Origin: Holdemania sp. Marseille-P2844
GTDB lineage: Bacteria; Bacillota_I; Bacilli_A; Erysipelotrichales; Erysipelotrichaceae
Length of the DNA: 64,000 nucleotides
Direction: 5' to 3'
NCBI RefSeq assembly: GCF_900120005.1
Contig: NZ_LT635448.1
Location: forward strand, 62,001 to 126,000
The notes beneath the pieces were generated by a model, which worked only from the letters and a program-made list of their open reading frames with translations, did no database searches and was not told where the DNA came from. The first letter of the stretch is position 1, and every line of letters begins with the position of its first letter. Made by a program: the position numbers and the translations under genes. Below are positions 36,881-47,448 of this stretch, one piece after another.

Positions 36881-38779
36881 TTAGAACTGACTGAACTTTG
36901 CCATGAATTCATCATAATTTCTCGTTTCCAACAATTCAAAAGCCAGATGACTATTTTGAATAATTTTGGAGATTTTATCAAAGAAAATCCGTGTCAATGC
37001 CTGATTCTCATTGATACAGACCAAGAAAATAATCTGAACCGGTTTCGCATTCCACGTCACCGGTTTTTTCAGCTTGCAGATGGAGATAAAATTCGGCAGC
37101 TGTTCCGGGTTTAACGGATGCGGAATCGCAATTTTATTATTATATTCGGTTGTCCCCATGCGCTCCCGGGCGGCGACGGAATCATAGAAATTCGCAGGCA
37201 GCGGCAAACTTTTTCGAATGTGTTCAATTTGTTTCATCAAGGCTTCCTGCCGTGAAGAAGCGCTGATTTCCAGATACAGCTCGGGACGGATCAGTTTGTC
37301 CAGATGAAACTTCTCATTCAGATTGTTCAGCAGCAGGCGCAGGATATGCAGATCATTCTCCGAAAGACTTGGCTGGATTTTTAACGTCGGTTTATCGAAA
37401 CGCAGATTCATTTCCGTGGCATTAAGAATCACGTCGAACTTTTTCAGTTCCTCTGCATCCAGCGATTTCGCATCGAACAGCTTGACCAGATTGATAAAAT
37501 CCGCCAGCGTTTTGTTTAGCCGGTAAGCGATCAGCTTAAACAAACTGGAAATATCGTTGGAGATCACGGCGATATTCACTTTTACCCGCGCTTCCGGGCC
37601 CCGCTCCAGAGCCAGCGCGATGTGCAGCGTGAAGTACATGATTTCTTCCTCGGACACGGCGATGCCATATTTTCTGGGAATAAACGACAGGCCGCAGACC
37701 GCCAGCTCGTTGGCGAACGGAAACTCGTCGCGGATCGACGACAGATTCGACTGCGTGACCTGCATGTTATTTTCCAGCCGGTGCAGAAACGGCACGATGT
37801 GCGTTAAGAGATTCGCCCGCAGATCCTTATCCTCAAACAAATCGATTTTGGACAGCTTCAAGATATTGCGCAGAAATAAATTATAAAAAACAACGGCGTC
37901 CTGCGGCAGATCCTCACCCAGACTTCCATGATCGGCGTTGATTTTCTTTTTCCCGTTGATATGGAAGGCAAAATAACACAGCTCCGCTTCCGGCAGCGAC
38001 ACATGGAAAATTTCCTCGATCGAGCGGTTGATATCAATCGCTGTTTTGTATTCCAGCGACTGCCGCATGGCTTCGCTGACTTCCTGATTGATGATATTGT
38101 TGGTTTCCACGCGGTTGATCGCGATCAGAATATGCAGCGACAGCGCGCTGCAGGAATCGGCGGTGATCGAAATGTTCGCGTTCATCAGTGATTCCGCGAT
38201 GACGTGCTGAATCAGGCTCAGCTGCTTCGATTTGTAACTGGTCTCCTGCGGCAGAAAGTCGATGATTCCGCTGATCGACGCTTCCTTGGACAGACATCGG
38301 CGGATATCCTTTTCCTTGCCGGTGATCCGATAGCCGTTGCTGTGACTGTGCTGCAGTGTCAGATGATAGCGTTCCAGCGTCGGCTTCAGCTCCTTGAGAT
38401 CCTTGCGCAGCGAGGAAGGAGAAATATAAATTTCATCGGCCAGATCGTATAAATTGAGATATTCATTTTCTGTGATCAGCCGGGCAAGCAGATATTTTTT
38501 GCGGTTTTCCGGAGAGCCGACGTCATTGACTTCCCCCACGCTTAAAGACTGGACATAATGATTGAATTTATCCGGATCGTAGACGATCAATACCGATCCT
38601 GATCCGCGCTTGATTAAAATATCAGCCCCGTTTTCCATCAATTCATCCTTGAGCTGATTGATGTATTTCAACAATGTCTTGACGCTGACGTTCAGCGTAA
38701 AAGCCAGCGCCGAGCTGGACAGCGGTTCCGAGGAAGCCATCAGCTTCTGAAGCAGAATCAGCCGGTCTTTTTCGTACAT
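36881..38779 (-). CDS. PRD-containing PTS regulator (LicR/MtlR-type) with EIIA domain
   Basis: 632 residues: HTH at 1-60 (SSSALAFTLNVSVKTLLKYI), second HTH region (about 85-150), PRD1/PRD2 (about 175-395), EIIB-like domain (about 400-480, NIAVISNDISSLFK, no Cys at the phosphorylation position) and EIIA domain (about 500-632) with His554 in KIAIPHPLNPEQ. It is divergent from a lactose/cellobiose-family PTS operon at 38961, with an inverted repeat between them, so it probably controls that operon according to its substrate. Confidence 0.88.
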   Translation of the reverse strand: MYEKDRLILLQKLMASSEPLSSSALAFTLNVSVKTLLKYINQLKDELMENGADILIKRGSGSVLIVYDPDKFNHYVQSLSVGEVNDVGSPENRKKYLLARLITENEYLNLYDLADEIYISPSSLRKDLKELKPTLERYHLTLQHSHSNGYRITGKEKDIRRCLSKEASISGIIDFLPQETSYKSKQLSLIQHVIAESLMNANISITADSCSALSLHILIAINRVETNNIINQEVSEAMRQSLEYKTAIDINRSIEEIFHVSLPEAELCYFAFHINGKKKINADHGSLGEDLPQDAVVFYNLFLRNILKLSKIDLFEDKDLRANLLTHIVPFLHRLENNMQVTQSNLSSIRDEFPFANELAVCGLSFIPRKYGIAVSEEEIMYFTLHIALALERGPEARVKVNIAVISNDISSLFKLIAYRLNKTLADFINLVKLFDAKSLDAEELKKFDVILNATEMNLRFDKPTLKIQPSLSENDLHILRLLLNNLNEKFHLDKLIRPELYLEISASSRQEALMKQIEHIRKSLPLPANFYDSVAARERMGTTEYNNKIAIPHPLNPEQLPNFISICKLKKPVTWNAKPVQIIFLVCINENQALTRIFFDKISKIIQNSHLAFELLETRNYDEFMAKFSQF

Positions 38780-38850
38780 AAAACGCCCCTCTTTTCTTTT
38801 TCATTATAAACAATTATAAAATTTGAAATTGCCTTTATCTTCTTTAACAC

Positions 38851-38882
38851 AAAGGTAAATTCTTCAAATAAAGTTTACCTTT
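38851..38882. promoter_or_regulatory. AAAGGTAAA/TTTACCTTT operator
   Basis: AAAGGTAAA (38851-38859) and TTTACCTTT (38874-38882) form a perfect 9-bp inverted repeat with a 14-nt spacer, midway between the PRD regulator and the PTS operon. Likely target of the regulator. Confidence 0.55.
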
Positions 38883-38904
38883 TCGATAGGGAACTCCTTT
38901 CCTG

Positions 38905-38930
38905 CACCGTTTTCTTTCCGGTGGTATAAA
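38905..38930 (+). promoter_or_regulatory. Extended -10 promoter and small palindrome for lactose-family PTS
   Basis: CACCG-9-CGGTG (38905-38923) runs into TGGTATAAA (38922-38930), an extended -10 element 30 bp before the IIB start. The -35 position is poor, consistent with an activated promoter. Confidence 0.45.
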
Positions 38931-38960
38931 TAAATCAGAAGCCAAGAGGAGGGTAATGCA

Positions 38961-39275
38961 ATGAACATTTTACTGGTCTGCGCCTGCGGTTCCAGCACCA
39001 GCGTCGTCTTGCAGAAAATGAAAGAAAACCTGACAAGCGACGAACCGTGGACAATCGAAGCAAAGTCGCTGTCGGAGGCGAAGAAGGTCATGGGGAAATA
39101 TGACTATGTCCTGCTGGCGCCGCAGATCCGCTATCAGATCAAAACGGTGCAGAGTCTGGCCGAGCCGTATGAGGGCTTAACGGTCATGAACATTGAACCG
39201 GCAGACTTCGGCCGCTGCAATGGCAAGGCGATTCTGGATCAGATTCGCCGCTGCGAACAGGCAAAACAAAAATAA
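38961..39275 (+). CDS. PTS lactose/cellobiose-family EIIB
   Basis: 104 residues. The P-loop reads LLVCACGSSTSVV, with the phospho-cysteine Cys7 and an extra Cys9 where most relatives have Gly. It transfers phosphate from EIIA (40679) to the sugar bound by EIIC (39300). AGAGGAGGG precedes ATG 38961. It is the first gene of a IIB-IIC-IIA set probably extended by the GH1 gene. Confidence 0.92.
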   Translation: MNILLVCACGSSTSVVLQKMKENLTSDEPWTIEAKSLSEAKKVMGKYDYVLLAPQIRYQIKTVQSLAEPYEGLTVMNIEPADFGRCNGKAILDQIRRCEQAKQK

Positions 39276-39299
39276 AAGGGAAAAGGGGGACTTTATTCC

Positions 39300-40655
39300 A
39301 TGGCGAAACAACAGCACGAAAAAAAGAAATTCCTCGACCGGTTTGAAGAATTATGTATGCCGATGGCGACCTTCTTCGGAACCGAACCGCACTTTCTGGC
39401 GCTGCGCGACGGCGTCGTCAGCGCGCTGCCGTTTACGTTTGTCGGCGGCATTGCTTTCTTAATCTACAAGTGTCCGTGGCAGGAAGGCTACGCGACCGGC
39501 GTCGGTTTCTTTGACGCCTTCATGAACGCCTGGTTCCAGATGTCGACGAACTTCAAGGACATCTGTTATGCGCCGTATGGAGCGACGCTGGGCATCATCT
39601 CGATTTTCATCTGTTTCACCGTAGCGTATTCGCTGGCCGAGCATTATAAAAAGAACGCCGTCAATTTCGCGGTGTGCGCAACCTCGATATATCTGTTGAT
39701 CGCCTCACCGGTTATTTCCGGCGCGATGTCGATTGCCTATTTAGGCTCCGTCGGCATTCTGGTCGCCTGTCTGGTCGCTCTGGGATCGGTGGAAATCATG
39801 CGGATTTCGATTGAGAAGGGCTGGACGATTCACATGCCGCCCAGCGTCCCGCAGGTCATTGAGAATACGTTCAGTACGATTTTCCCATATGTCTACGCGT
39901 TGATACTCTTCTATGCACTGAGCGTGATTTCCCAGCTGGCTTTCGGCAAGCTGCTGCCGGAGCTGTGGCAGTACATCTTCACGTTAATTACCGTGGCGGT
40001 GGAAAACCCGGTCGCCGTCACCGTGCTGACCGCGTTTGAAAACCTGTTGTTCTCGTTCGGCATTCATCCGACGACGGTCGTCGGGCCGCTTCTGGATCCG
40101 CTCCAGCTGGTCACGCTGACCGCCAATGCCGAAGCCTTCGCGGCCGGTACCGCGCTGAATGCTCTGCCGCACGTCTATACCCAGTCGTTCTGGGCGTATT
40201 ATTCCTGCATCGGCGGAGCGGGCTCCACGCTGGCCTTGTGCGCAATGTGCGTCAAGAGTAAGTCGAAACAGCTCAGCGCCGTCGGCAAGGTGGCGATCAT
40301 TCCATCGCTGTTCAATATCAACGAGCCGGTGATCTTCGGCCTGCCGATCTTCCTGAATCCGATTCTGGTCATTCCGTTCATGTTAGCGCCATCGGCCAAT
40401 ATCCTGCTGGGCTGGCTGTGTACCTCGCTGGGGCTGGTCAATCATTCGTTCCTGTTTTTGACCTCGACAACGCCGACCGTGCTGGGCGCGTTCATCTCGA
40501 CGCTGGACTGGCGTTCCTGCCTGTTAGTCGTCGTGATGTTTGCGATCGACTGGGTGATCTATTATCCGTTCTTCAAGATCTATGAAAAACGCTGCATCGA
40601 GCAGGAAAGCGGGGAAGCCGCTGAATTGGAAGCGTCCGCCAACGCATCCGCATAA
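39300..40655 (+). CDS. PTS lactose/cellobiose-family EIIC
   Basis: 451-residue polytopic permease. The cytoplasmic N-terminus FLDRFEELCMPMATFFGTEPH leads into about ten hydrophobic helices. The conserved loop SLFNINEPVIFGLPIFLNPILVIPF is diagnostic of the family and contributes to the sugar site. The substrate is likely a beta-linked glycoside, given the adjacent GH1 gene. Confidence 0.93.
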   Translation: MAKQQHEKKKFLDRFEELCMPMATFFGTEPHFLALRDGVVSALPFTFVGGIAFLIYKCPWQEGYATGVGFFDAFMNAWFQMSTNFKDICYAPYGATLGIISIFICFTVAYSLAEHYKKNAVNFAVCATSIYLLIASPVISGAMSIAYLGSVGILVACLVALGSVEIMRISIEKGWTIHMPPSVPQVIENTFSTIFPYVYALILFYALSVISQLAFGKLLPELWQYIFTLITVAVENPVAVTVLTAFENLLFSFGIHPTTVVGPLLDPLQLVTLTANAEAFAAGTALNALPHVYTQSFWAYYSCIGGAGSTLALCAMCVKSKSKQLSAVGKVAIIPSLFNINEPVIFGLPIFLNPILVIPFMLAPSANILLGWLCTSLGLVNHSFLFLTSTTPTVLGAFISTLDWRSCLLVVVMFAIDWVIYYPFFKIYEKRCIEQESGEAAELEASANASA

Positions 40656-40678
40656 GACAAAAGAAACGAGGCAGAAAC

Positions 40679-40993
40679 ATGACCGATATCAAAATGACAG
40701 CTTTTGAAATTATCTCGTATGCCGGGGACGCAAAAAGCTCTGCTTACGAAGCGCTGGAAGCGGCGAAACAGAACGATCATGCCGGCTATGAAGCGAAGAT
40801 GGAAGAAGCGGAAAATAAAATTAACGAGGCTCACAAAGCGCAGTACGCGATGCTTCAGGAGGAAGCCGCCGGACAGATGCACGCCGAGTTTTCGATCATC
40901 GTCGTGCATGCTCAGGATCATTTGATGACGACAATGGCGACGATCGATCTGATCAAAGAGCTCAGCGAACTGTATTTCCTGCGGCACGCATAA
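40679..40993 (+). CDS. PTS lactose/cellobiose-family EIIA
   Basis: 104-residue helical protein forming trimers in this family. IIVVHAQDHLMTTM contains the phospho-histidine His77 and the metal-binding Asp80. Preceded by GAGGC at a weak ribosome-binding site, 23 nt after EIIC, and followed by a terminator. Confidence 0.94.
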   Translation: MTDIKMTAFEIISYAGDAKSSAYEALEAAKQNDHAGYEAKMEEAENKINEAHKAQYAMLQEEAAGQMHAEFSIIVVHAQDHLMTTMATIDLIKELSELYFLRHA

Positions 40994-41002
40994 ACGACAG
41001 AC

Positions 41003-41030
41003 AGCTGCCTGCATTCCAGGCAGCTTCTTT
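41003..41030 (+). terminator. Terminator between EIIA and GH1 genes
   Basis: AGCTGCCTG (41003-41011) and CAGGCAGCT (41017-41025) form a 9-bp stem with a 5-nt loop and a TCTTTT tail. GH1 expression is therefore by readthrough or from an unseen promoter in 41030-41236. Confidence 0.75.
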
Positions 41031-41035
41031 TCCAA

Positions 41036-41064
41036 TCAGACTATTTCAGGTCAGACTATTTCAG
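41036..41064 (+). repeat. Tandem 15-bp direct repeat
   Basis: TCAGACTATTTCAG at 41036-41049 is repeated exactly at 41051-41064. The rest of 41065-41236 is A-rich with no supported gene. Confidence 0.6.
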
Positions 41065-41161
41065 ACTGAACAAGCAAGCCTCGGAAAGGCCGTCACGAAA
41101 GCGGGTAGAAATACACAAAACAAAAGGTGAAAGTAAAATGCAAAATTAAAAACGGAAGTAA

Positions 41162-43267
<2,106 letters not shown>

Positions 43268-43280
<13 letters not shown>

Positions 43281-43954
43281 TTTTGTTGTCAGTCCTGGGC
43301 GTTATGGGGCTGGCTCTGCCGCTCACGTTGATTCTCACGGCGAAAGAGAAACCGAAAATCCCAGGCGTCTTGTTTGGAGCCACATTTTACTTAACCGCCA
43401 ATCTGTTCTTGAATGTGTTTAAAAATGCCTGGTCGCTGAATCTGGATACGCCCACCTCCACGGTCTTTTATTTGATCACGGCGGTCTTGACCTGGACGCT
43501 GACCGCCGCGTTGTTTTTTCGCCGTTTTCGTCCGGCTTCGCTCGGCAGAATCAGTCTGATTTATGGCGGCTATGCGCTGATCAATACGTTTGTCGTGACG
43601 ATGGCCAGCTATTCTCCGCTGATTCAGTATGGTTTACTGGAGGTCAGCGGTCAGACTGCCCAGCTTCCTGCGGCATCGGCCGCGATATTGAGCGCCGCTT
43701 ATGCTTCTCTTGGTCCGCTGGAGCTAATTCTGGCATTAATTGAACTGGTGGTGGTTTTCCTGATTCTGGCCCAGCTGTTCCGGCGGTTATTCGCAGATGA
43801 TTCGGTGAAGCGGCTGGCGGAGTTTGGTCTGGGATTGTTCCTTTTGATGGTGATTCAATATGGAAAATGGGGAATGCTCGTCAGCTTCATCGCCTATGGA
43901 ATGGAGCTTGCGGGACTTCTGACACTTGGTAAACAAAAGAAGTTGAAACCATGA
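43268..43954 (+). CDS. Hypothetical polytopic membrane protein
   Basis: 228 residues with about seven hydrophobic helices (near 3-24, 32-52, 65-85, 100-118, 135-155, 160-180, 195-220). No catalytic or transporter motif is recognised. AAGGAGGA lies 7 nt before ATG 43268, within the end of the YczE-like gene. Its stop overlaps an interrupted ORF as ATGA. Confidence 0.65.
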
Positions 43955-44223
43955 ATGAAACAACATCTGCTTTTCCTTTCGATTTTATCTGAGGCGAAGT
44001 CTTTGCGGTAAATCAGAGGGAAGACGACAGGCAAGCTGAGGGCAAGGGCGTTTGTCTGGGGGATATCAATGAATGTGTTGAAAATCTGCCGCGGGATCAG
44101 AAATGCAATACCGAAATGATGATAATACGGATTCAGGAAGCGCTGGCGCGAAAAAACAGATTTTCCCCCAAAGCTGCGGCACATCTGTTTTTTATCTGGA
44201 TTGAAATGAGGGGAAGTGGCTGA
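43951..44223 (+). pseudogene. Interrupted ORF coupled to membrane protein gene
   Basis: ATG 43951 overlaps the preceding stop as ATGA and opens a 90-codon frame that ends at 44223 but has an in-frame TGA at codon 14 (43990-43992). Downstream the frame reads GDINECVENLPRDQK and RIQEALARKNRFSPKAA, which looks protein-like. Many genes here end in TGA, so recoding as Trp is unlikely and nonsense decay is the simplest reading. Family unknown. Confidence 0.35.
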
Positions 44224-44233
44224 ATCTAATGGT

Positions 44234-44273
44234 AAGCTGTGTGCTTGAATCATCAGGAACACAGCTTTTATTT
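44234..44273 (+). terminator. Intrinsic terminator
   Basis: AAGCTGTG (44234-44241) pairs with CACAGCTT (44260-44267), followed by TTATTTT. Confidence 0.65.
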
Positions 44274-44324
44274 TGGCATCGAATCCTCTTGATCACAAAG
44301 CATGAAGTATTGATAGATAATGCC

Positions 44325-44353
44325 TTGTTATACCTTGAAGAACTATGTATAAT
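44325..44353 (+). promoter_or_regulatory. Promoter of the PadR operon
   Basis: TTGTTA (44325-44330), 17-bp spacer, TATAAT (44348-44353). CTATG and CATAG flank the -10 box as an inverted repeat, suggesting autoregulation by the PadR protein. Confidence 0.6.
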
Positions 44354-44391
44354 AGAAGCATAGAAATTCTAGGTATGGAAGGAGGTTGTTT

Positions 44392-44730
44392 ATGAATTAT
44401 GATAAAGGCTTGATCGCCGGCAGTTCCGCTTTGTTGGTATTAAGTTTGTTGAAGGAACAGGAACGCTACGGCTATGAATTGATCAAGACGCTCAAAGACC
44501 GGTCGAATGACGCGTTTGATTTTAAGGAAGGCACATTGTATCCGATTCTGCACAAAATGGAAAATGAAGGCTGGATCCGTTCGGTAAGCAAAACGGTGAA
44601 CGGGCGGACGCGCCGGTACTATACCATTACGGCTCGGGGCGTCAAGCAGCTGGAAGCTCAGCAGGAACAGTGGGAAAGCTTTTCTTCCGCAGTCAATCAG
44701 GTGCTTTCGTTTCAGGGCAGCGGATCATGA
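44392..44730 (+). CDS. PadR family transcriptional regulator
   Basis: 112 residues. The winged helix spans about 10-85: ALLVLSLLKEQERYGYELIK, FKEGTLYPILHKMENEGWI and the wing RRYYTITARGVKQL. GGAAGGAGG lies upstream of ATG 44392. Its stop overlaps the next gene as ATGA. This PadR plus membrane-protein pairing is common in Firmicutes, where the regulator controls a coupled membrane sensor or transporter. Confidence 0.92.
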   Translation: MNYDKGLIAGSSALLVLSLLKEQERYGYELIKTLKDRSNDAFDFKEGTLYPILHKMENEGWIRSVSKTVNGRTRRYYTITARGVKQLEAQQEQWESFSSAVNQVLSFQGSGS

Positions 44731-45410
44731 ATCCGATTGAGACTTATGTCCAAGCCGTAACGGCGCAGGTTCATTTCTTTCTGGACCGCGGCAGAATCGG
44801 CGATGAATTGCGCGCTCATCTGCAGGACAGCGTTGAGGATCTGATGCAGGAAGAGGGCTTAACCCTGGAACAGGCGCAGGCGGAAGCGGCAGCGAGAATG
44901 GGGGATCCACAGGCCGTTGGGCGGGAACTGAACCGAATTCATCATCCGCTTTTAGGATGGCTCTGGCTGATCACGATGTCCTGTGCGGCGATTGCCGGGA
45001 TTGTCTTCGTTTATTTATTGCTTACTGCAGGATGGAATGAAATTCAATACCTTTTGCCTATGACCCCTGAACATGCCGAAAAGATCGCGACCGTAAATGA
45101 AAAGATTGAATTAGCCGGACATACCGTGACTTTGGACGCCCTTTGGAAATCTGATGAAGGCGAGTTGATCTTAACGTATCATATCCGCAATAAGCTGTCC
45201 TATTCTCGTTCCGGCTGGTCGGTGAACTTCTTCTCTATCCAAAATGGAGACGACAGCCTTCCAGTTTATCCTTATTTTGAAGCGACCTCTTTCTTCGGCT
45301 CGAAAGGGATGCTTACTTTTACAGCGCCGGCTTCCGATGTAATTGAGCTTTCCTTGATCGACGGACAGCGGGTGTCGTTAGACCTGAAGGAATGGGAGCT
45401 GAAAAAATGA
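44727..45410 (+). CDS. PadR-coupled membrane protein with permease-prefix-like N-terminus
   Basis: 227 residues. An N-terminal helical domain (IGDELRAHLQDSVEDLMQEE then AARMGDPQAVGREL) resembles the permease-prefix/DUF1700-like cytoplasmic domain found downstream of PadR regulators. One transmembrane helix follows (about 75-100), then an extracytoplasmic beta-rich domain ending VSLDLKEWELKK. Both ends overlap neighbouring genes as ATGA, so the three are translationally coupled. Function unknown. Confidence 0.7.
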   Translation: MNPIETYVQAVTAQVHFFLDRGRIGDELRAHLQDSVEDLMQEEGLTLEQAQAEAAARMGDPQAVGRELNRIHHPLLGWLWLITMSCAAIAGIVFVYLLLTAGWNEIQYLLPMTPEHAEKIATVNEKIELAGHTVTLDALWKSDEGELILTYHIRNKLSYSRSGWSVNFFSIQNGDDSLPVYPYFEATSFFGSKGMLTFTAPASDVIELSLIDGQRVSLDLKEWELKK

Positions 45411-45949
45411 AACGGAAAAGAGAGATTGTGGCAGGCATAGCCTTGATTCTGATCACACTTGTATTGTTGGGATGGATTAGCGGTTATTATCTATCACCCC
45501 AGGCATGTGTGGAAGATTCGCTGCGGGGACTGTATTTCAGCCCGGCTGAAAAGATCGACGAGGTTCAAATTGGGGATCGTTATTATTATCTGTATGCGAA
45601 CGATCATCAATATGCGCTGCATGGCGCTGAGAAGACGGCAGGTATCTTTTATATCACGACCGGAGGGAGCACACACAATGATTATGCGGATGCTGACGAA
45701 GCATTTCAAATCGACGGACTGAGTGATGGGAAAAATCAGTTGTTTGTCATCCATCGCAGCCAGCCTGAAATCATGAAGGTGGAAATGGATCCCGGTAAAG
45801 GCCGGCCAGTAATTGTTTTTGATCAATGGGAGCATGATTTTTCAATCAAGATCCAGCAACTGGAAAACTCTGAAGAGGCGACATGGGAGGGAACCTACCG
45901 GGCCTATGATGCGCAGGGAAACCTTGTTGAGGAACAGATCTATCCGTGA
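45407..45949 (+). CDS. Membrane-anchored protein, possibly truncated by an in-frame TGA
   Basis: 180 residues: an N-terminal transmembrane helix (IVAGIALILITLVLLGWISGYYL) and an extracytoplasmic domain ending WEGTYRAYDAQGNLVEEQIYP. The same frame reopens directly after the TGA stop and encodes a second segment ending with a related motif (45950-46258). The gene may therefore once have been longer. No enzymatic motif is seen. Confidence 0.6.
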   Translation: MKRKREIVAGIALILITLVLLGWISGYYLSPQACVEDSLRGLYFSPAEKIDEVQIGDRYYYLYANDHQYALHGAEKTAGIFYITTGGSTHNDYADADEAFQIDGLSDGKNQLFVIHRSQPEIMKVEMDPGKGRPVIVFDQWEHDFSIKIQQLENSEEATWEGTYRAYDAQGNLVEEQIYP

Positions 45950-46258
45950 TCCTCTGCAACAAAAGAAATCGAGGGAAACAAGATCAACCTTGTGATGAAT
46001 CCGGAGGAAGCCTGTGATCTTCAAAGGATGGAAAACGACGGAATTTATATGGCAGTGATCGTGCGCAGGGATCCGCGTGTAGATCGGGTGGAAGCCCAGC
46101 TGAATAACGGTTTGACGTGGACTGTGGAACAGGGACATGATGATTTTGCGCTGATCACCTTGGAAATTCCGGAGGCGTCTGTTTCCTGTTGGCCGGGGAT
46201 CTATCGAGCTTTAGATAAGGATAAGCAAGTTTTAATGGAAAGAACGATTCCTGGTTAG
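45950..46258 (+). pseudogene. In-frame continuation of the preceding gene after a TGA
   Basis: Directly after the TGA at 45947-45949 the frame continues for 102 codons (SSATKEIEGNKINLVMNPEE... to GIYRALDKDKQVLMERTIPG). Its end resembles the end of the upstream segment (WEGTYRAYDAQGNLVEEQIYP versus WPGIYRALDKDKQVLMERTI), suggesting a duplicated domain. Internal starts (ATG 45995, GTG 45992) lack a well-placed ribosome-binding site. Nonsense mutation or stop readthrough are both possible. Confidence 0.5.
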
Positions 46259-46371
46259 TTTCGTTATAAAATTCCCGGTTTGTCACCGGGATTGACAAAG
46301 CCGTGCGGTTGTCTAGTGGAAAGTATCGTAAAATCGTGTAGAATAAACCTGCCTGATAGGGAGGAATGTTT

Positions 46372-47079
46372 ATGTTCTACGCATTTTACGATATTTTTTA
46401 TTTGCTGGTTCTGGCGGCGATTGGATTTTCCATGTGGGCCAGCGCCCGGGTGAATTCGACGTTCCGCACATATAGCCAGCAGCGCACGCGCAACGGGATG
46501 ACCGGCTATGACGCGGCACGGGAAGTGCTGGATGCCAACGGTTTGTATGATGTCCGGATCGAGCGGATATCAGGAAATCTGACCGATCATTTCGATCCCC
46601 GCACGAATGTCATCCGGTTATCCGATTCAGTTTATGGTTCTGCTTCCACCGCCGCGGTCGGTGTGGCCGCGCATGAAGCTGGACATGCGATCCAGTATGC
46701 CCATGGATATGCACCGTTAAGGATTCGCAACGCGATCATTCCGCTGACGAATATCGGTTCCCGGATGTCCACGCCGTTGATTTTGATGGGATTGATTTTC
46801 TCCAATATGGGGCGCTCGGCGATCACGATCGCGTATATCGGCGTGGCTTGTTTTGCATTGAGCGTTGTGTTCCAGTTGGTCACACTGCCGACTGAATTTG
46901 ACGCCAGCCACCGGGCAGTGGCCGCGATTGAAAACTGCGGCTTATTGACAAGCGAGGAAGTAGGCTCAACCAAGAAAGTGCTGTCAGCGGCGGCGATGAC
47001 GTATGTTGCGGCGCTGGCGGTCGCGATTACACAATTTCTGCGTCTTTTGAATATCGTTCAGCGCAATGACCGGCGCTAA
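46372..47079 (+). CDS. YugP-type zinc metallopeptidase, membrane-bound
   Basis: 235 residues. N-terminal helix (FYDIFYLLVLAAIGFSMW), then VAAHEAGHAIQYAHGY with the HExxH-like zinc site HEAGH, followed by two more hydrophobic helices and FDASHRAVAAIE, the third-ligand region of the family (neutral zinc metallopeptidase, DUF2265). ATG 46372 is preferred over ATG 46366 because AGGGAGG needs the wider spacing. The role is unknown in most species. Confidence 0.9.
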   Translation: MFYAFYDIFYLLVLAAIGFSMWASARVNSTFRTYSQQRTRNGMTGYDAAREVLDANGLYDVRIERISGNLTDHFDPRTNVIRLSDSVYGSASTAAVGVAAHEAGHAIQYAHGYAPLRIRNAIIPLTNIGSRMSTPLILMGLIFSNMGRSAITIAYIGVACFALSVVFQLVTLPTEFDASHRAVAAIENCGLLTSEEVGSTKKVLSAAAMTYVAALAVAITQFLRLLNIVQRNDRR

Positions 47080-47085
47080 GCGGAC

Positions 47086-47448
47086 GTGCCGGTGAATCCA
47101 GAAAAGAAAAGAATCCGGCCGCAGAAACGAAAACTTCAGGCCAAACACAGGGGGCCGGAAACCTTTTTGGACTACCCGATTACCCGGGGCGGAGTTCTGG
47201 CCGACGCCTGGCTGATTCCGAGCGAGGAAGCAGAAGCCTGTGTCCGCCGGCGGGAAGCTTGCGCTGCCCAGCTGATGGCCGAAATAAAAACCTTCTGCAG
47301 CCGCGACTTTCGGGATTTAGCGCAAACGGAAGACGACGAAGTTGTGTGGGGCGAAGCGGTGTTCGGCGCCGAACGCAGCAGTCTGGTCTTTCTGAACCCG
47401 CAGATCGTGGAGAACGTGATGGAAGCGGCGAAGAAAAGGAACTGCTGA
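47086..47448 (+). CDS. Hypothetical basic/acidic protein, possible 3' frameshift
   Basis: 120 residues starting GTG 47086, 6 nt after the peptidase gene, with a Lys/Arg-rich N-terminus (KKRIRPQKRKLQAKHRG). No family is recognised and there is no strong ribosome-binding site. At the A-rich stretch near 47433-47441 a shift in frame would replace the ending KKRNC by a plausible extension (ELLKFILESSGLAEFAAQL) up to 47516, so the true or ancestral C-terminus may be longer. Confidence 0.45.
   Translation: MPVNPEKKRIRPQKRKLQAKHRGPETFLDYPITRGGVLADAWLIPSEEAEACVRRREACAAQLMAEIKTFCSRDFRDLAQTEDDEVVWGEAVFGAERSSLVFLNPQIVENVMEAAKKRNC

Noticed and set aside
43951-46258. TGA read as tryptophan, as in Mollicutes
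   Set aside because: Many intact genes here end in TGA, several in ATGA overlaps, and Trp is encoded by TGG throughout, so TGA is a normal stop codon.
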